A stretch of DNA of 64,000 nt, taken from positions 1-64,000 of the forward strand of contig JAJOZX010012056.1 of NCBI GenBank assembly GCA_023014485.1. Direction: 5' to 3'. The notes under the pieces were generated by a model. That model was not told where the DNA came from, did not search any database, and was given only the letters and a program-made list of their open reading frames with translations. Within the stretch, counting starts at the first letter, position 1, and every line of letters starts with the position of its first letter. Origin of the DNA: Bathynomus jamesi (taxonomy: Eukaryota > Arthropoda > Malacostraca > Isopoda > Cirolanidae). Below are positions 45,232 through 58,819 of this stretch, piece by piece. Position numbers and translations under genes: made by a program.

Positions 45232-46662
45232 TAACCTTACCTTACAACCTTACAAAGGTTCCACGTGATGATTTCTCATTTCGCGAAGGTCAAGCGTGTC
45301 GCCCCTCCTCTCGAGTTGGCCTGGTGAAGTAGTGAGTTGGATTCTTGCGCTCTCCACCTCACATAGCCAGGTACGCCCGGCTCATCGGGGATTGTTCTGA
45401 GCCAGGCGTCAAGTCTTCTTTTGAAGATTTCCACTGCAACTCCCTTCGTGTTTCTTAGGTCTTTGGGCAGCTGATTAAATAGTTTTGGTCCTCTCACTAC
45501 AAAACTATTTTCTTTCAGGGTTAAGGATGTTCCCTGTCTCGCCTTCAATTTGGGAATACGACACAGTCTACCGTTTCTACCTTCCACCGTTGTTTGGGGA
45601 GTTATGGGATTCAGAGTAAGATTAGGGACTAGTTTCTCCGTTATTTTCCAAGTGTAAATAATGGTGTATCTCTCTCTTCTCCTTTCCAGTGAATATAGGT
45701 TTAGTTCTCGTAACCTTTCCCAGTAATTTAGTTCTTTGTACCCATTGATCTTGGCTGTGAAACTTCTTTGAATCCCCTCCAGCTGTCTAATGTCTTCTTT
45801 TTTATATGGGGATGTTAGGACCGAACAGTATTCCAGTTTAGGTATTATCAGGGTTTTCAGTAGGGGGATCATTACATTCCTATCCCTTCATTTAAAAGTT
45901 CTCAATATCAGACCCGTTATTCTCTTTGCTCTGTTTACAGCTATCTTATTTTGTGTTTCAAATTTCGCATCATCTGTCATTACAACCCCTAAATCTTTTG
46001 CTCTGGAATTTCTCTGGACTTCCTGTCCATTTGGGGTATAATATTCCATGGACTTTAGGTCTTCTCTTTTTCCGTACCGTAATAGCTGAAATTTCTCGGT
46101 GTTAAACTTCATATTGTTGTCTTCCGTCCACTTGTAAATTTTGTTTATGTCGGTTTGTAGAGATCCTATGTCTTCTGGTTTTCGTATTTTTTCTACTGAT
46201 CTTTGTGTCATCTGCAAAGGATGTTACTGTGCTGTCTTTGGAACGTCCTCATCTATGTCAGTTAGCATGATTATGAAGAGTAGTGAAGCTAATACCGTTC
46301 CTTGTGGTACTGAGCTGAGGACCTCTGATTCTGATGAAGATACTCCTTGTACTGTAACGACTTGCCTCCGCTCACTAAGGAAATTATATATCCATTTCCC
46401 TACTTTTCCTGTTATTCCATATATTTCAGTTTATGTATTATGATTCCAGGTCACACTTATCGAACGCTTTAGCAAAGTCTGTGTATAGTACATCATAGTT
46501 TTCATTACTTTCAAGTGAATCAATAATGTTGTTGTAGTGTTCCATTAGTTGTGACAGGCATGATCTGCCTGACCGAAACCCGTGTTGGTTATCATTGAAT
46601 TTTTTCTGAGTTTCAAAAAGTCAGATTTTCTGTCTAACAATTCTTTCAAATATTTTGGTGAG
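45232..46662 (-). pseudogene. CR1/Jockey-like LINE copy 1, 5'-truncated
   Basis: Minus-strand frames run from HLTKIFERIVRQKI (46660) through the RT palm (LYTDFAKAFDKCD, about 46465) and SSLLFIIMLTDID-like sequence, ending in LRTIPDEPGVPGYVRWRAQE and TFAK (about 45276). Frame changes lie near 46440, 46215 and 45885. The 3' end has a short TAAGG-type repeat (45232-45255), a typical LINE tail. The same 3' end recurs at 9.6 kb. The RT core is interrupted, so it is inactive. Confidence 0.85.
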
Positions 46663-46677
46663 ATGAGATGTATATAG

Positions 46678-46714
<37 letters not shown>

Positions 46715-46790
46715 ACATATACATACAGTATATATATATATATATACATATATATACATATACATATGTATACATATATATATTTACTTT
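46663..46790. repeat. (TA)n microsatellite
   Basis: TA/CA mixed repeat between the two LINE copies. Confidence 0.95.
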
Positions 46791-49372
46791 TGTTTACTTT
46801 TGTTGAGTTTGAACGACGGTTCAGGATCGACCTGCGGTCGACCCCTCTGCAGCATCCCGCCTCATTTGCGGGACTTGGTGAAGGAGGGAATTGCTCTCTG
46901 ATCGCCTCCTGCCCTCGTAGCCAGCCACGCATGGCTGGTCAGGGACTTTGCACAAGAATCTCTCCAGCTGGTTCTTGAAGCTACTCAGGTTGGTGTGGTG
47001 TAGATTCCTCACTTCTTTGGAAGGACATTGAAAAGCTTTGGGCCCCGTATTCTGAGGGTATTTTCCATCCTCGTTTTCATGCTCCTTGTCCCACCGCAGC
47101 TGGGACCGTACAAATCTGCTCTTCTCTCATTCCAGTTTGTTTCTATTTCATTTCTGAGGTTAGGGACAGAGCCCTCAAGTATGTTCCATATGTATATTAT
47201 TGTGTACCGCTCTCGCCTTCTTTCAAGAGAGTAGAGTTCCAGGGATTGTAGTCGAGACAGTAGTCTTCACCTTCCGTTTCCTCTATCTTAGACGTAAAGT
47301 CCTTTGTATAGCTTCAATGCTCGCAATGTCTCTTTTTCTGTGTGGGCTTGTGAGTACTGAGCAATACTCAATTATTGGTAGGACTAGACTCTTCATAATT
47401 TGAGCATGATGTTTGCTTTTCTGCTGCGGAAGCTCCTCCAGATGATTCCCATTATTTTCTAGCCGTTGTGATTTTGATTTTATAGTGCTCTCTGAATTCT
47501 GCATCCGACGACATTATTACTCCAAGATCCCTGAATTGTGGATTTGGTGTTATCTGTTTGGCTTGCGGAGTTTGTACCCTTTTTTCTGTAGCTCTTTATT
47601 ATTACCATATCTTAGAAGTTGGAATTTTTTCTTCGTTGAACTTCATATTGTTGTCTTCTGCCCACTGGAATAATGTTTCAATGTCGTTTTGTGTTTTCTT
47701 ATGTCATCTTCGTTCAATATTTCCTTACATATCTTCGTGTCATCTGCGAAGCATGATACAATACTGTCCTTAATATCTGCATCAATATCTGCAATCATTA
47801 TTATGAACAGCAAGGGAGCTAATACTGTCCCTTGTGGGACAGAGCTCACGACTTCCGAGACTTCCGATTTAACTCCGTTTACCACCACTCTTTGCGTTTT
47901 TTGCGTCAAGAAATTAAATATCCACCTTCCTAGGTTTCCAGTAATTCCTGTATCCTTAAGTTTGTGTGCTATGATTCCATGGTCACATTTATCGAAGGCT
48001 TTAGCAAAATCAGTATATATTACATCAATGTCTTGTCCTCGACACAATGTTCCTAATATTTTCTCCTGGTGGTCTAGTAGCTGTGACAGGCATGATCTGC
48101 CCGCCCTGAAGCCATGTTGATTTGGGTTGTATAAGTCTTTTTCTTGTAGGTAGTAGGTAATTTTGGCTCTAATTATGCGTTCAAAACACTTTATAAGGTG
48201 TGAGGTGAGAGCCACTGGCCGATAATTTTTGGGCATTGCTCTGTTACCACTTTTAAATAGGGGGGCAATATTAGCGTTCTTTAAGGGGAGTGGAATTCGT
48301 CCTGTGTCTAGTGATTTCCTCCATAGTAAGTATAGCGGTCTTGCAATACTCTCTTTGCATTTCTTCAGAAATGTGGCACTCCATGTGTCTGGCCCTGGCG
48401 CTGAATTGTCTCGCATCTGTGATAAGGCCGTAATTACATCTCCTTCTGTGAACTCGAAGTCCATTAATAGGTTTGTGCCGGGATTTGTTCTTGGTTGATC
48501 TGTTTCAATGTCGAAAAACTCGTCTGGGTTTTCCACTTCCATCTCGGACTTAGGGGTGCTAAACACAGATTTAAATTGTTCCCTAAGCAGTTCACTTATT
48601 TCTTTCGGGTCATTTGTGTATTCGGCCTCCCCGTCTATCAACGGTCCAATACTCTCTTTACACTGCATTTTCCTTTTCGCAAAAGTGTAGAAGTATTTTG
48701 GGTTATTTTTTATGTTTTCTGCTACCTTGTTTTCCTCCTCGTTTGTCTTATGTATGAATGTTTGCTTTAGGTCCATTTCTATTTCGCCAAGTTTCCTCTC
48801 TAGTTTGAGTCTCTGCATCAGTTCTGCATCTGTGGAGATGTTTTACGGTTTGTTTTCGTTGCCTGAATAGAGTCCTGATTTTCCTCTCGAGCTTGCTGCG
48901 TTTTCTTTCCTGTCTCTCTGGAATATGTTTCAGTATTATAGGTTTGGTTTCCGTCTCTATTATACATAGTATTTCTTGTGGATTCTTCTCGTGTAGTAGC
49001 AATTCCCAATTTAGCTCCTTTAAATCTTTATTTACGTTTTCCCATTTACTTTCTTTGAATTTATGTTTAAGCCTTCAAATTTCCATCTGCCTCTCTGGGA
49101 TGCGTTTTCGGACCTCTGGTGCTAACTTCAATTGTATATCGATGAGGTTATGGTCGGAGAACTTTGTGCGCGTTACTTTTTTATTTTATTATTATCTCGT
49201 TATTTGTCCACATTAAATCCAAAACTTTCTCCTTTCTCGTGGCTTCACAGATTTCCTGGGTAAGGGCGTAATGTTCCATAATATCTAATAGCATTGTTGC
49301 TTGGGTTCTGTCATCTTTAGTAATGTTGCCATGAAACTTCTCAACATATATAACTTCGTCATTTTTCTTCCA
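46791..49372 (-). pseudogene. CR1/Jockey-like LINE copy 2, endonuclease end plus RT
   Basis: From 49370 downward the minus strand encodes the end of an APE-type endonuclease ([20 protein letters not shown], then [10 protein letters not shown]). Broken linker frames follow, then a long RT frame (48818-47643): NSAPGPDTWSATFLKKCKES, NANIAPLFKSGNRAMPKNYR, NQHGFRAGRS, IYTDFAKAFDKCDH, SVPQGTVLAPLLFI and the catalytic CFADDTK. The frame shifts near 47690 and the C-terminal part (CKVPDQPCVAGYEGRRRSES) ends near 46821. Copies 1 and 2 belong to related but different families: the C-termini share only PD-P-V-GY and S-SNSLLHQ. Confidence 0.88.
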
Positions 49373-49379
49373 TGATATG

Positions 49380-49503
49380 AATATATATGTATATGTATAT
49401 ATGTATATATATATATATATATGTATGTATATATATATATACATATATATGTGTATATATATGTATATGTATAATATATATATGTATATTATATATATAT
49501 ATG

Positions 49504-49546
<43 letters not shown>

Positions 49547-49558
49547 ATTACTATATAT

Positions 49559-49614
<56 letters not shown>

Positions 49615-49676
49615 GTATATATATATATAACATATATATATACATATGTATATATATATATATATAACTATATATA
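49380..49676. repeat. (TA)n compound microsatellite
   Basis: About 300 bp of TA with CA/TG steps. Confidence 0.97.
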
Positions 49677-51058
49677 CCGAGTGAACCAAAAGTAGGTGGA
49701 CAGTAAATGATAACGTTTATTTTGAGAATACATATACAATTATTTTTAATTTTTTGTATATTATAATACAAAATAAAAAAAAAATTAACTTATACCAATA
49801 CAATACAAAAGCACTGAAAATTTTATCACGCAGGTGCTCAAATTGCTGTCCATCACAATTTACACAGCTTTGAAGTCTACCTTTCACACTTCGACAAACA
49901 TTTTTGCACAAGTTTCTTTGTGCATTAATTTCTTGAATGCATCTCTGATGTAATTTTCAAATCACCAACACTTCGTGGTTTTCGACTATAAACTTTGTCC
50001 TTGAGTACCCCAAAAGAAAAAATCCATTGGGGTAAAGTCAGGTGAACGTGCAGGCCATTCAATTGGACCTCTTCGGCCGATCCATTTCTCGGGAAATGTT
50101 TCATCAAGATACTCACGGACTGCTCTTGAATAATGTGGAGGGGCCCCATCTTGTTGGAAATAGAGGTCATGTGAATTAGGCTGTTGTTGTAAGTGTGGAA
50201 CAACTTCATTCATTAGAATTTCGAGATACTTATCACCTGTGACTGTTCCATCAACAAAAATAATTGGTCCTTAAACACCAGAACTTGAAATACCACCCCA
50301 AACAGTGACACCAGGCTGGTTTAGTTGCTGCTCTAATGTTAAATGCATGTTCTCACTATACCAGTAAACACAATTATGTCGGTTAACATGACCTGATAAT
50401 TTGAAAGAAGCCTCATCGGTCCACACAATGTTATCTAAAATTATTGGATTTCCTTCAATTTCGCTCAGCATGATCTCACTAAATTGCAGCCGCCTGTCTG
50501 GGTCATCCTCCAATAAGCCATGAATTAGCCGTGGACGATAAGCTTTCAACCCAATAGATTTCAGAATTCGTATAATGGAGGTTTGTGAAATGTCCAGTTC
50601 TGCTGAGGCTCTTCTGGTGGACTTTTTGGGACTGTGAACAAATGCTTCGGCAACAAGTAGCTTATTGTCCTCTGTGCAAACTGTTTTGGGTCGACCAGTT
50701 CTTGGGGCATTAAGAATTGAGCCAGTGGCATCAAATTTGTCACGAATGCGGTAAATGGTTTGTCTCTTTGGGGCTTGAGTACCAAATGTTTCAACCCATT
50801 TTGTTCTAACAGTTTCAGTATTTTGAGATTTCCAATACTCTTTTAACACCCATTTTCTGGCATCAGTATTTAGATTATTTGCCATTATGGGTTCTCTGAA
50901 CTATCTGAAAAGAAAAAAGATTAAATTTAAATAAATTTAGTTATAATATTTAATATAATATAACACAAACACCATAGTTATAATGAACACCATAGTTATA
51001 ATATAATATAACACAAACCCTATTCAACCTACTGTCCACCTACTTTTGGTTCACCCGG
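49677..51058 (-). mobile_element. Tc1/mariner-type transposon, complete ends
   Basis: Ends CCGAGTGAACCAAAAGTAGG (then TGGACAGTA) and, reversed, CCGGGTGAACCAAAAGTAGG, flanked by TA on both sides inside (TA)n. The element is 1382 bp, with the transposase on the minus strand. Confidence 0.92.
49926..50885 (-). pseudogene. Tc1/mariner transposase, one stop and one frameshift
   Basis: ATG at 50885, then a helix-turn-helix region (KRQTIYRIRDKFDATGSI; SAELDISQTSIIRILKS). Catalytic residues lie in IVWTDEASFKL (about 50425), FQQDGAPPHYS (about 50140) and ARSPDFTPMDF (about 50030), the last two 36 residues apart. A TAA at about 50272 follows GISSSGV, and a one-base change near 50008 shifts the frame in FFWG before VLKDKVYSRKPRS. 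It belongs to the same broad group as the element at 11.3 kb but is a different family. Inactive but young. Confidence 0.9.
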
Positions 51059-51307
<249 letters not shown>

Positions 51308-52375
51308 TGTAAAAATGAACCATAAATAATTCCCATATTCCTATATTATCTTATCCTTCATGTAATTCTTGTATTCATTTATATAGTCTCTGTATCCATT
51401 GTAAGAAAAAGTATCCATTTTTAAAAATTCATGTGTTATATGGTTCATGTATTTATATAATCCTGTATATTCTTATATATTTAACTTTATATAATGCCTA
51501 TACTCATATGTATGTACGTGTGTGTATTCATTTTTACATAAGGACCAAAATCGCCCAACGCGAGTTTGGATAAAATTTTTGATTTGCTTTCTACTTTGCT
51601 AAATAATTGGTGACCTGTTGTTTTTTAAAATCTCATAATCATTTTTTTAGATTTCGCTTAATAAGGAATCCTGCTTAAGCTTTGCAATGTTCACATTTTG
51701 TATACACTCTCTTTCGTTATAAACAATGAGATCATGTCTTGCCTAAGCATTAAAATTGTACATCTTAAACCTTAAAATTTCACTCATATGCATATTTTAG
51801 TGTAAAGATGCATAGTCCGATTTCCACTTTTAGTTAACTTGGCAGATCATGATAACATCAGATCTGAAAAGTCGCGGTTTAAGATAAAAATATGGTTTCG
51901 TCTTCAAATATTTTGTTTACTCGTTCAGCCTTACCACAGCTAAAAAATTTACTTATTTTCAAATATTGTGCAAAAATAATACAGCCTTTTTAGCATTTAA
52001 TAATAATAATGTTAGCAGTTTTTGGGTATATAAACCCACTAAAATTATTCCATTGTCATTCAGAAGCTAATTCAGAGGCTGAGCACTACCTGTATTTTTA
52101 GCAGTAAATTTACAGTTGGAAAACTTTTTATTGTCCCCTTCGAGCCTTGCTCTCTTCAGAAGAATTAGTCGTTAAAACTTTCCGGATACGCTATAAGAAG
52201 AATCCGGAACCTTCAGCATTTTTAGTAAGTCTATCAGAGTCCTCCGAGCCACTATAGAAGAACTCGGAGAGTAATATAGAAGAAAACTACTTCAAGTCAC
52301 ACATCCGTTGCTGCCACCTAACTAGAACCCCCGTCGACTTCGAACCAACACGGGCCATAGACGGAGGGGTTAACA
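51308..52375 (+). repeat. 5' LTR of Gypsy element
   Basis: Contains ACATAAGGACCAAAATCGCC near 51536 and the GACGGAGGGGTTAACA end shared with the non-autonomous element, but is about 900 bp shorter. Confidence 0.92.
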
Positions 52376-53098
52376 ACTGGCGACCCTTTAACCAGGATCT
52401 TCACGACTCCAGGATTCTTCCAGTCTTCCAGACCCTGGAACCAGATCCAACCCAGGACCGGCGTGTCACGACTTCTAGTTCGTCACATCCACCCAGTTGA
52501 CCGGCGTGTCACGACTTCTAGTTCGTCACATCCACCCTTGAACCGGTGCGTCACGACTCCAAGTTCTCACGCCTAGTTTTCATCCAGGAACAAGTGGCCA
52601 GCAAGACACGTCTTCAGGACACGTCTCTAAGGATTTCGCCGTAGGAATCTTGTTAAGTACAAAACTCTTTTTTAAAATAATTTCTAAACATTTGAAAAGT
52701 CATTATTATTAACAATTAATATTTAGTATTGAGCCAGAATTAACACAAAACACAGTGAACACTTCAGACACCAGTGATACATTTTTTTATTGAAAACAGT
52801 ATTGTCACAGAATTATTGTCAGTTATTGTCAGTTATTTTTACTATTCTAGTTAGTATAGTATAATTTTATTTAATGTACCAAACATAGTATTACCATACC
52901 TTCACGTACATTCGAGTGAAATTTTGTTTACATTTTTATTTTTTGTTTGCAATCTTTTCAAATTTTCCCCGAGTTAGGCAAATTGTTGTGCATTTATTTT
53001 TTTGATAGTGTAGTTAGGAAAACCCCTTAAGTGATCATTCCATAATTAAGATCGGTCAAGCAGACCTAATTAGAACACATTAATAAGTACCTTCACAT
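52376..53098 (+). other. Gypsy leader, shared with non-autonomous element
   Basis: Primer-site-like start at 52378. Two tandem copies of GGCGTGTCACGACTTCTAGT plus TCGTCACATCCACCC (52461-52540), then AACACAGTGAACACTTCAGA (about 52748) and ACATTCGAGTGAAAT (about 52908). The same blocks occur in the leader of the element at 33.1-44.4 kb. Confidence 0.8.
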
Positions 53099-54385
53099 AT
53101 GAGCGATTCAGACGGTGCGCTTTCTGACATCGAAAATTTACCTACACCCATTTTTCCACCTACCCCGCGCCCTTCAAACATACTCCCAAACACACAAGCC
53201 AATATGTCTCAGTCTCAAACCCCCGCCCCAGCATACATTAACTTAGGCAGACTAGTAAACCTTCCTCATACTGTTTTAATTTTTAAGGGGACCATAGATA
53301 ATCGTTTTGTTGAACCACGCGTAAGACCTTGGGTTGAATCTTTAGAGCAACATTTCTTACGCGAAATATTACCGATGATGATATAAAAATTAGGGAAGCA
53401 AAAAGATTTATTGACCCGAAAGAAGGGAATGCTCATGACACAGTCACTTACGTCCCATCAATTAGCGAAGCTACAACATGGGACGATTTTAAACAAAACT
53501 TAGAATTTTTTAAAGAAATAACCCTTGCACAACCCTTAGCCACGTTAGAAGCAGTCTTCCAAGCTAAATGGAAGAAAGAGGAACACGAAGATTTAAACAA
53601 TTTTATTACACGTACACATAAACTTGTAGGAGAAGCCCTCCGGGCCGCAGAAAATGCATGTGGCATAACTTTCACTTCGAAACAAAGAAATCTAATAGTA
53701 GCCACAACCATTTACCAAAACCTACCCGGAGCACCTAAAAAAAAGTTTCAGGAGTTTTTAAATGTTGACAAACCTGTAAGTGTAGCCATAAACAAAACAC
53801 GGGAACATTACCCCGATTTAGCAAACCAAACTACCGAAAGGGTAGAGAAACCCCTGTACATTATTCAGCAGCAGCAGCCACAACACCAACACCAACAACA
53901 ACCATAAATCGAGGCAATGCAGGGAACACCCCAGAAACAAGCCCCCCAAACCCAGAATACACGCCCTCCTCCACAGTGTTTTAACTGCGATAGTTTGGGC
54001 ACATGATAAGTCAATGTAATTACCCCTCGTATTGCTCCCACTGTCACGAACATGGTCATCGCCGTGGCGATCGCCAAAAGTGTGCTGATAAAGCCCCTGC
54101 AGGGTATAGACCCCACTTTCAGAAACCAAACCAACCACGTTCCCAAAACGTATCCCAAAAGTCAACCAATCCCCAGAAACCAGTCCATTCCCAGCCTCAG
54201 TCGAACTACCAACCCAATAGATCACGACCACAGGGTCAACCACACTCTTACCCCATGTACAAACCTCAATACAACCAGCAAGGTCAACTAGTTCGGTACG
54301 TAGAAGTACCCGGGAGGAATCATTTTCCCCAGAGAACAGTTTTCAAGAACACCCTCCAGCGTATGATATCCCGTAGAATATGACC
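53099..54385 (+). pseudogene. gag, frameshifted
   Basis: The frame starts MSDSDGALSDIENLPTPIFP. A shift near 53375 continues into a capsid-like region (WDDFKQNLEFFKEITL; KKEEHEDLNNFITRTHKLVG). A stop follows the Gln/His-rich run near 53906, and another shift at about 54000 splits the first zinc knuckle (CFNCDSLG) from its His and last Cys. A second knuckle lies in CSHCHEHGHRRGDRQKC. Two CCHC knuckles are usual for the nucleocapsid part, which binds RNA. With three breaks no complete Gag is made. Confidence 0.8.
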
Positions 54386-54539
54386 CAGGTCCTCCCATAG
54401 AAGACCATTCGAGCCCTTTTTTAGACCCTACATTGGAGGCGCAGTTCAACCTCCTCCCTCCTAAATTACAGTAATGAGCCCAGATACGCACACAAACTCC
54501 CCATCAGGATAATAGGTGCGGACCTCCTAGATTTAATAA

Positions 54540-57500
54540 TAAATTGTAGCACCGATAACCAAGATTAACTGCTCTCCTAGATACAGGAGCACACGCGACG
54601 TTAATTAAGAAACAATGTGTAGATGAATTACTAGAGAGTACAAATTACAAATATGAACTTAAGGCACCATCCTGCCAACTCAGAGGAGTTACGGGCACAC
54701 CCATACCCACATATGGAGAAATTGAGTTATATTTAGAAGTTGGAAACGCGGTATACCCCGCGAAATGTTGTATAGTGGACACAGTCGCCACCTTTCAGAC
54801 AGACATCCTACTAGGTATGGATTTTTTTAACCGGAATCAATGGGAGATTTACCCAGCCGGAAAGTTAGTAAAGTGTCGAAATAGGACACACCATCTCCGC
54901 GAGAATGACAGACAACTTAATGCTAATAGACTTAGCTCAGTTCAGATTTCCGAAAGAAATAGGAAACCCCCTCTACTTGATAGCAGATCAAGTCAGCCGG
55001 TTGCATCCAGAGGGACAACCGCTCCAGAAATCAGACCCCAGGGTAATCAGTTCCAGTTGTTGAATCCAGTTGGATCAACACAGCAGTTTCCAGTCAGTCA
55101 GTTTCCAGTCAGCAGTTTCCAGTCAGCCAGTTTCCAGTCAGCCAGTTTCCAGTCAGCCAGTTTCCAGTCAGCCAGTTTCCAGTCAGCCAGCTTCAGTTCA
55201 GCCAATAAGGCAAATTTTAGTCGCCGAACCAGAATCAGATTCACAATTTTTCATATGCCCTACCGAGCATATAACAGTAGCACCTTATGAGAAGATTTGT
55301 TTCCTAGCAAAAGTAGTTAACAGTCAAGGAAAATTATTAGAGTCAGAGCGTACTCTGATTACAGAGAAAAGTAATTTCAAAAGAGATGTTCTTATTGCCC
55401 AAGTCCTTAGTCAGAGTCAGAATTCAGCTATCCCTGTTGTTTGTTTAAACAAAGGAAAAGTCCTATAGAATTAACTTCAAATCAGAAAATAGGAACTGTT
55501 TCCACAGTAGAAGTAGATTCAGATTTCCCCATCAGTATGATAAATCGTGTTTCCAGTTCCTTAGAATTAAATCCTTCAATATTAAAAGAAGAATATAAGA
55601 AATGTCTGGAGCACTCCCTTCAGGAGTCACCAGCTTTACAGGATCCCAAACTAATGGAATCACTTCTCGATTTCCTGATAAGAAATAAGATGTGATTGCC
55701 CTAAAAGGAGATCCTCTGGGCCGAACTAATTTGGTCCCTTTTGAAATCAAGTTGGAACCCAATTCCAAACCCATTTTCATTCCTCCCTATCGGGTTCCAC
55801 ATTCCCAGTTAGTCACTATTGAGGAACACATCAAGGACATGTTGGAGCAGGATGTCATTCAGCCTTCAGCTAGTCCCTGGTCCGCTCCTATGATTCTCGT
55901 CTCCAAAAAGGACGGAACATCTCGCCCTTGTATAGATTTTAGACGCCTGAACAACATTACCATCCCAGACCGTTTCCCGATTCCAAACATGCAGGAAACA
56001 ATTCTGAACGTAGGGAAAGCGAACTTCTTTTCATCCCTCGATTTAGCATCGGGTTATTGGCAAATGGAGGTCAGTCCCGAATCTCGGGCATTGACTGCTT
56101 TCTCCACTAACCGAGGCCATTACGAATTCCAGGTTTTACCTTTCGGAGTCCGAAATGGGCCTGCTAATTTCTCTAGGTTGATGAATATAGTCCTTTCCGA
56201 CCTATTAGGTGTCGAAGCTCTCGTTTCTTGACGATATTATCGTCTACAGTTCGGACATAAAAACACACTTTCAACGCCTTCAGAATGTGCTATCACACTT
56301 GAGAAAAGCACACCTTAAACTGAAGCTTGCAAAGTGCAATTTTTTACAAGAATCCCTGGTATACCTAGGATTCCTACTCTCGTCCACAGGAATTAAACCT
56401 GATCCAGCCAAACTCGAAGCCCTGGAAAGGTACCCTGTACCCAAGACCATCGACGACGCCCGTGCATTTATTGGTTTTGTCGGATTCTATCGGAACTTTA
56501 TCCCCCAATTTTCGAATATTGCTAAACCCATTACTAATTTGTTCCAGAAAAATTCGAAATTTAACTGGGAATCCGATCACCAACATGCCTTTGAAACTTT
56601 AATTAATAAACTAACCTGTCATCCCATTTTACAATATCCTGATTACACAAGACCCTTCATCATAGCCACAGATGCTTCCTCCTATGGACTAGGAGCCGTC
56701 CTGTTACAGGACGTAGACGGTGTGGAATTACCCATTGCTTATGCCAGTCAACTTCTCTCTGCACCTCAACGGAATTATTCCACTACGGACCGAGAGGCCC
56801 TAGCGGTATATTGGGCTTTGAAAAAATTCCGAAATATCGTCTATGGCTACGATGTAACCATCAAGACTGATCATAAGCCACTCACGTACCTCTTCAAGGA
56901 CAAGCTACTTGAAGGACGATTGAGTAGATGGGCTCTGTTGATTCAGGACTTTGCAGCGAAAATCGTATACAAACCGGGAAAACTGCAAGTTATTCCAGAC
57001 GGATTGTCGAGACTCAAGCCCGACGCCCGAGTGAATAAAATAGGAATTCTTCCTGTGTTCGACTACGAGTGTCTGCAATACTCCCAACAACAGGACCAAC
57101 ACACCCAGAACCTTCGGGCGCGCCTGGAACAAAAGGAACCATCGAAGGTAAAAGAACAGTACAACCTCAAAGATGGGCTCGTACATTTCAGGAACGAAGA
57201 TGGAAACGACCTCGTGGAGATACCAAAGGATCTCGTCGATATAGCCATTGGACTTTGTCACGACTCACCTTTGTATGGACACATGGGGCCGGATCGCACC
57301 ATCAAGAGTCTTTTGGAGCGATACCACTTTCCCGAGATGAACAGAAAGGTACAAGAATACATCGCCGAATGTCCGTCGTGTTTAAAGCATAAGGGCAACG
57401 TACCATCCACAGCTCCGATGCATAAATATCCAGTATGCCAAAGGCCCTGGCAAAGAACTGGAATGGATATACTGGGACCATTTCCCAAAACATCAAAGGG

Positions 57501-58819
57501 AAATCAGTACATCATTGTGTTTACGGACCACTTCTCGCGTTACAGCGAAGTAGCCGCCATTCCAGACCAGACCTCGGAAACTGTGGCAAGAGCCCTAGTG
57601 GAACGCGTCATCCAAAATCATACCACTCCTTCCATCCTAATCTCGGATAACGCCCTTAGTTTCACTTCCAAACTGTTCGAGTCACTCTGTAACATGTGTA
57701 AAATTAAAAATACACACATTGTGGCATACCATCCGCAGGCAAACGGCTTAGTGGAAAGGCACAATCGAAAGATCTTGGAAGCCCTGCGCCACGTTGTCGA
57801 TGCATCCTCCCGTACATGGGATGATTCCCTTCCCATGGTACAAACAGCCATCAACAATGGCTATAATGTGTCCATCGGGGACACCCCTCATTTCGTTCTC
57901 TATCACTACGACAAGCGTCTACCTTTTGATTTGCCCGACCAAACCGACCCGGCAGTCCTAACATCTTCCGAAATGGCAGAAGCAAATCAGCAACTAGCTG
58001 AACGATCTTTCAAGATTTTTGACATAATCCGCTATGCCCTCGACCAACGAAACCAACAGATGGAGCAAGAGCAACATAGGCGTCATCCCCGTCAACGGAC
58101 TATAATCGTCGGTATGCGATGTTATCTGAAGAGCGTGAAACCGCCAGGTGCTCATCGCAAATTATACCCAAAATGGGATGGCCCATATAGGATTATGAAA
58201 ACCTCGGAAAAAATCGTTATGAAATCCTCGACCTCCGGGATCATTCCAAACTAAAGATCATTCACGCTGACAATTTGAAGATAGCTTCCGAACAACACCT
58301 TCCCAAAAAACAGCTGCCAGGCGTTCGAGCCGCCTATCCTTCAAAAGGTCAAGATATTAACAAATCGGGCAGGGATCAAAAAACTGAAGTGGTCACCGCG
58401 GGAACCGCTACCCATGACGAAGATTGGTACCTCGTAATACCACCATACTCGAGGCAATCTCTGAACAAGAGGAGGCCCCAGAGCCAAGCGTCCCATCGGA
58501 CCCAGACCCTGGAGAAACCCCTTCGAGAGGATCACTCAGTGGAACTCCACCATCTCCTCCAACTCCACCATCTCCTCTGTCACCACCCTCGCCGATTGAT
58601 GATCGACGCACGGACCCTACATACCGCCCGCAAATGCATCACCCACGTGAACTAGAACCTTCACATAAGAAACGAACCCGCTCAGAATCCGAGCTCAACG
58701 GTCGACCCCCATTGCCACCAAAACGAGGCCGACCCCTTCGCCCACAAACACAAGTATCCACACAAGTATCCACACAACTACCCCCAGCTCCGTATAACTT
58801 AAGGCGTAGAAATGAATAA
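54540..58819 (+). pseudogene. pol: protease, RT, RNase H, integrase, frameshifted
   Basis: The protease active site LLDTGAHATLI lies near 54575. A linker with 15 bp repeats follows (55083-55200). The RT (55692-56231) has PYRVPHSQLVTIEEHI, SKKDGTSRPCIDFRRLN, FSSLDLASGYWQ and LPFGVRNGPANF. After a shift at about 56215 come the catalytic FLDDIIVYS, RNase H (IATDASSYGLGAVL; STTDREALAVYWAL; TDHKPLTYLF), and an integrase with H2C2 (YGHMGPDRT...CPSCLKHKG) and D-D-E (GMDILGPF, ISDNALSF, NGLVERHNRK). The integrase frame stops at 58254; the tail resumes in another frame and ends PYNLRRRNE at 58819. At least four frame changes (about 55150, 55460, 55690, 56215, 58250). Confidence 0.9.
55083..55205 (+). 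repeat. 15 bp coding minisatellite in pol linker
   Basis: About seven units of CAGTTTCCAGTCAGC or a near variant, encoding SFQSA or QPVSS depending on frame. The flanking SSQPVASRGTTAPEI is the sequence preserved in the satellite element. Confidence 0.93.
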
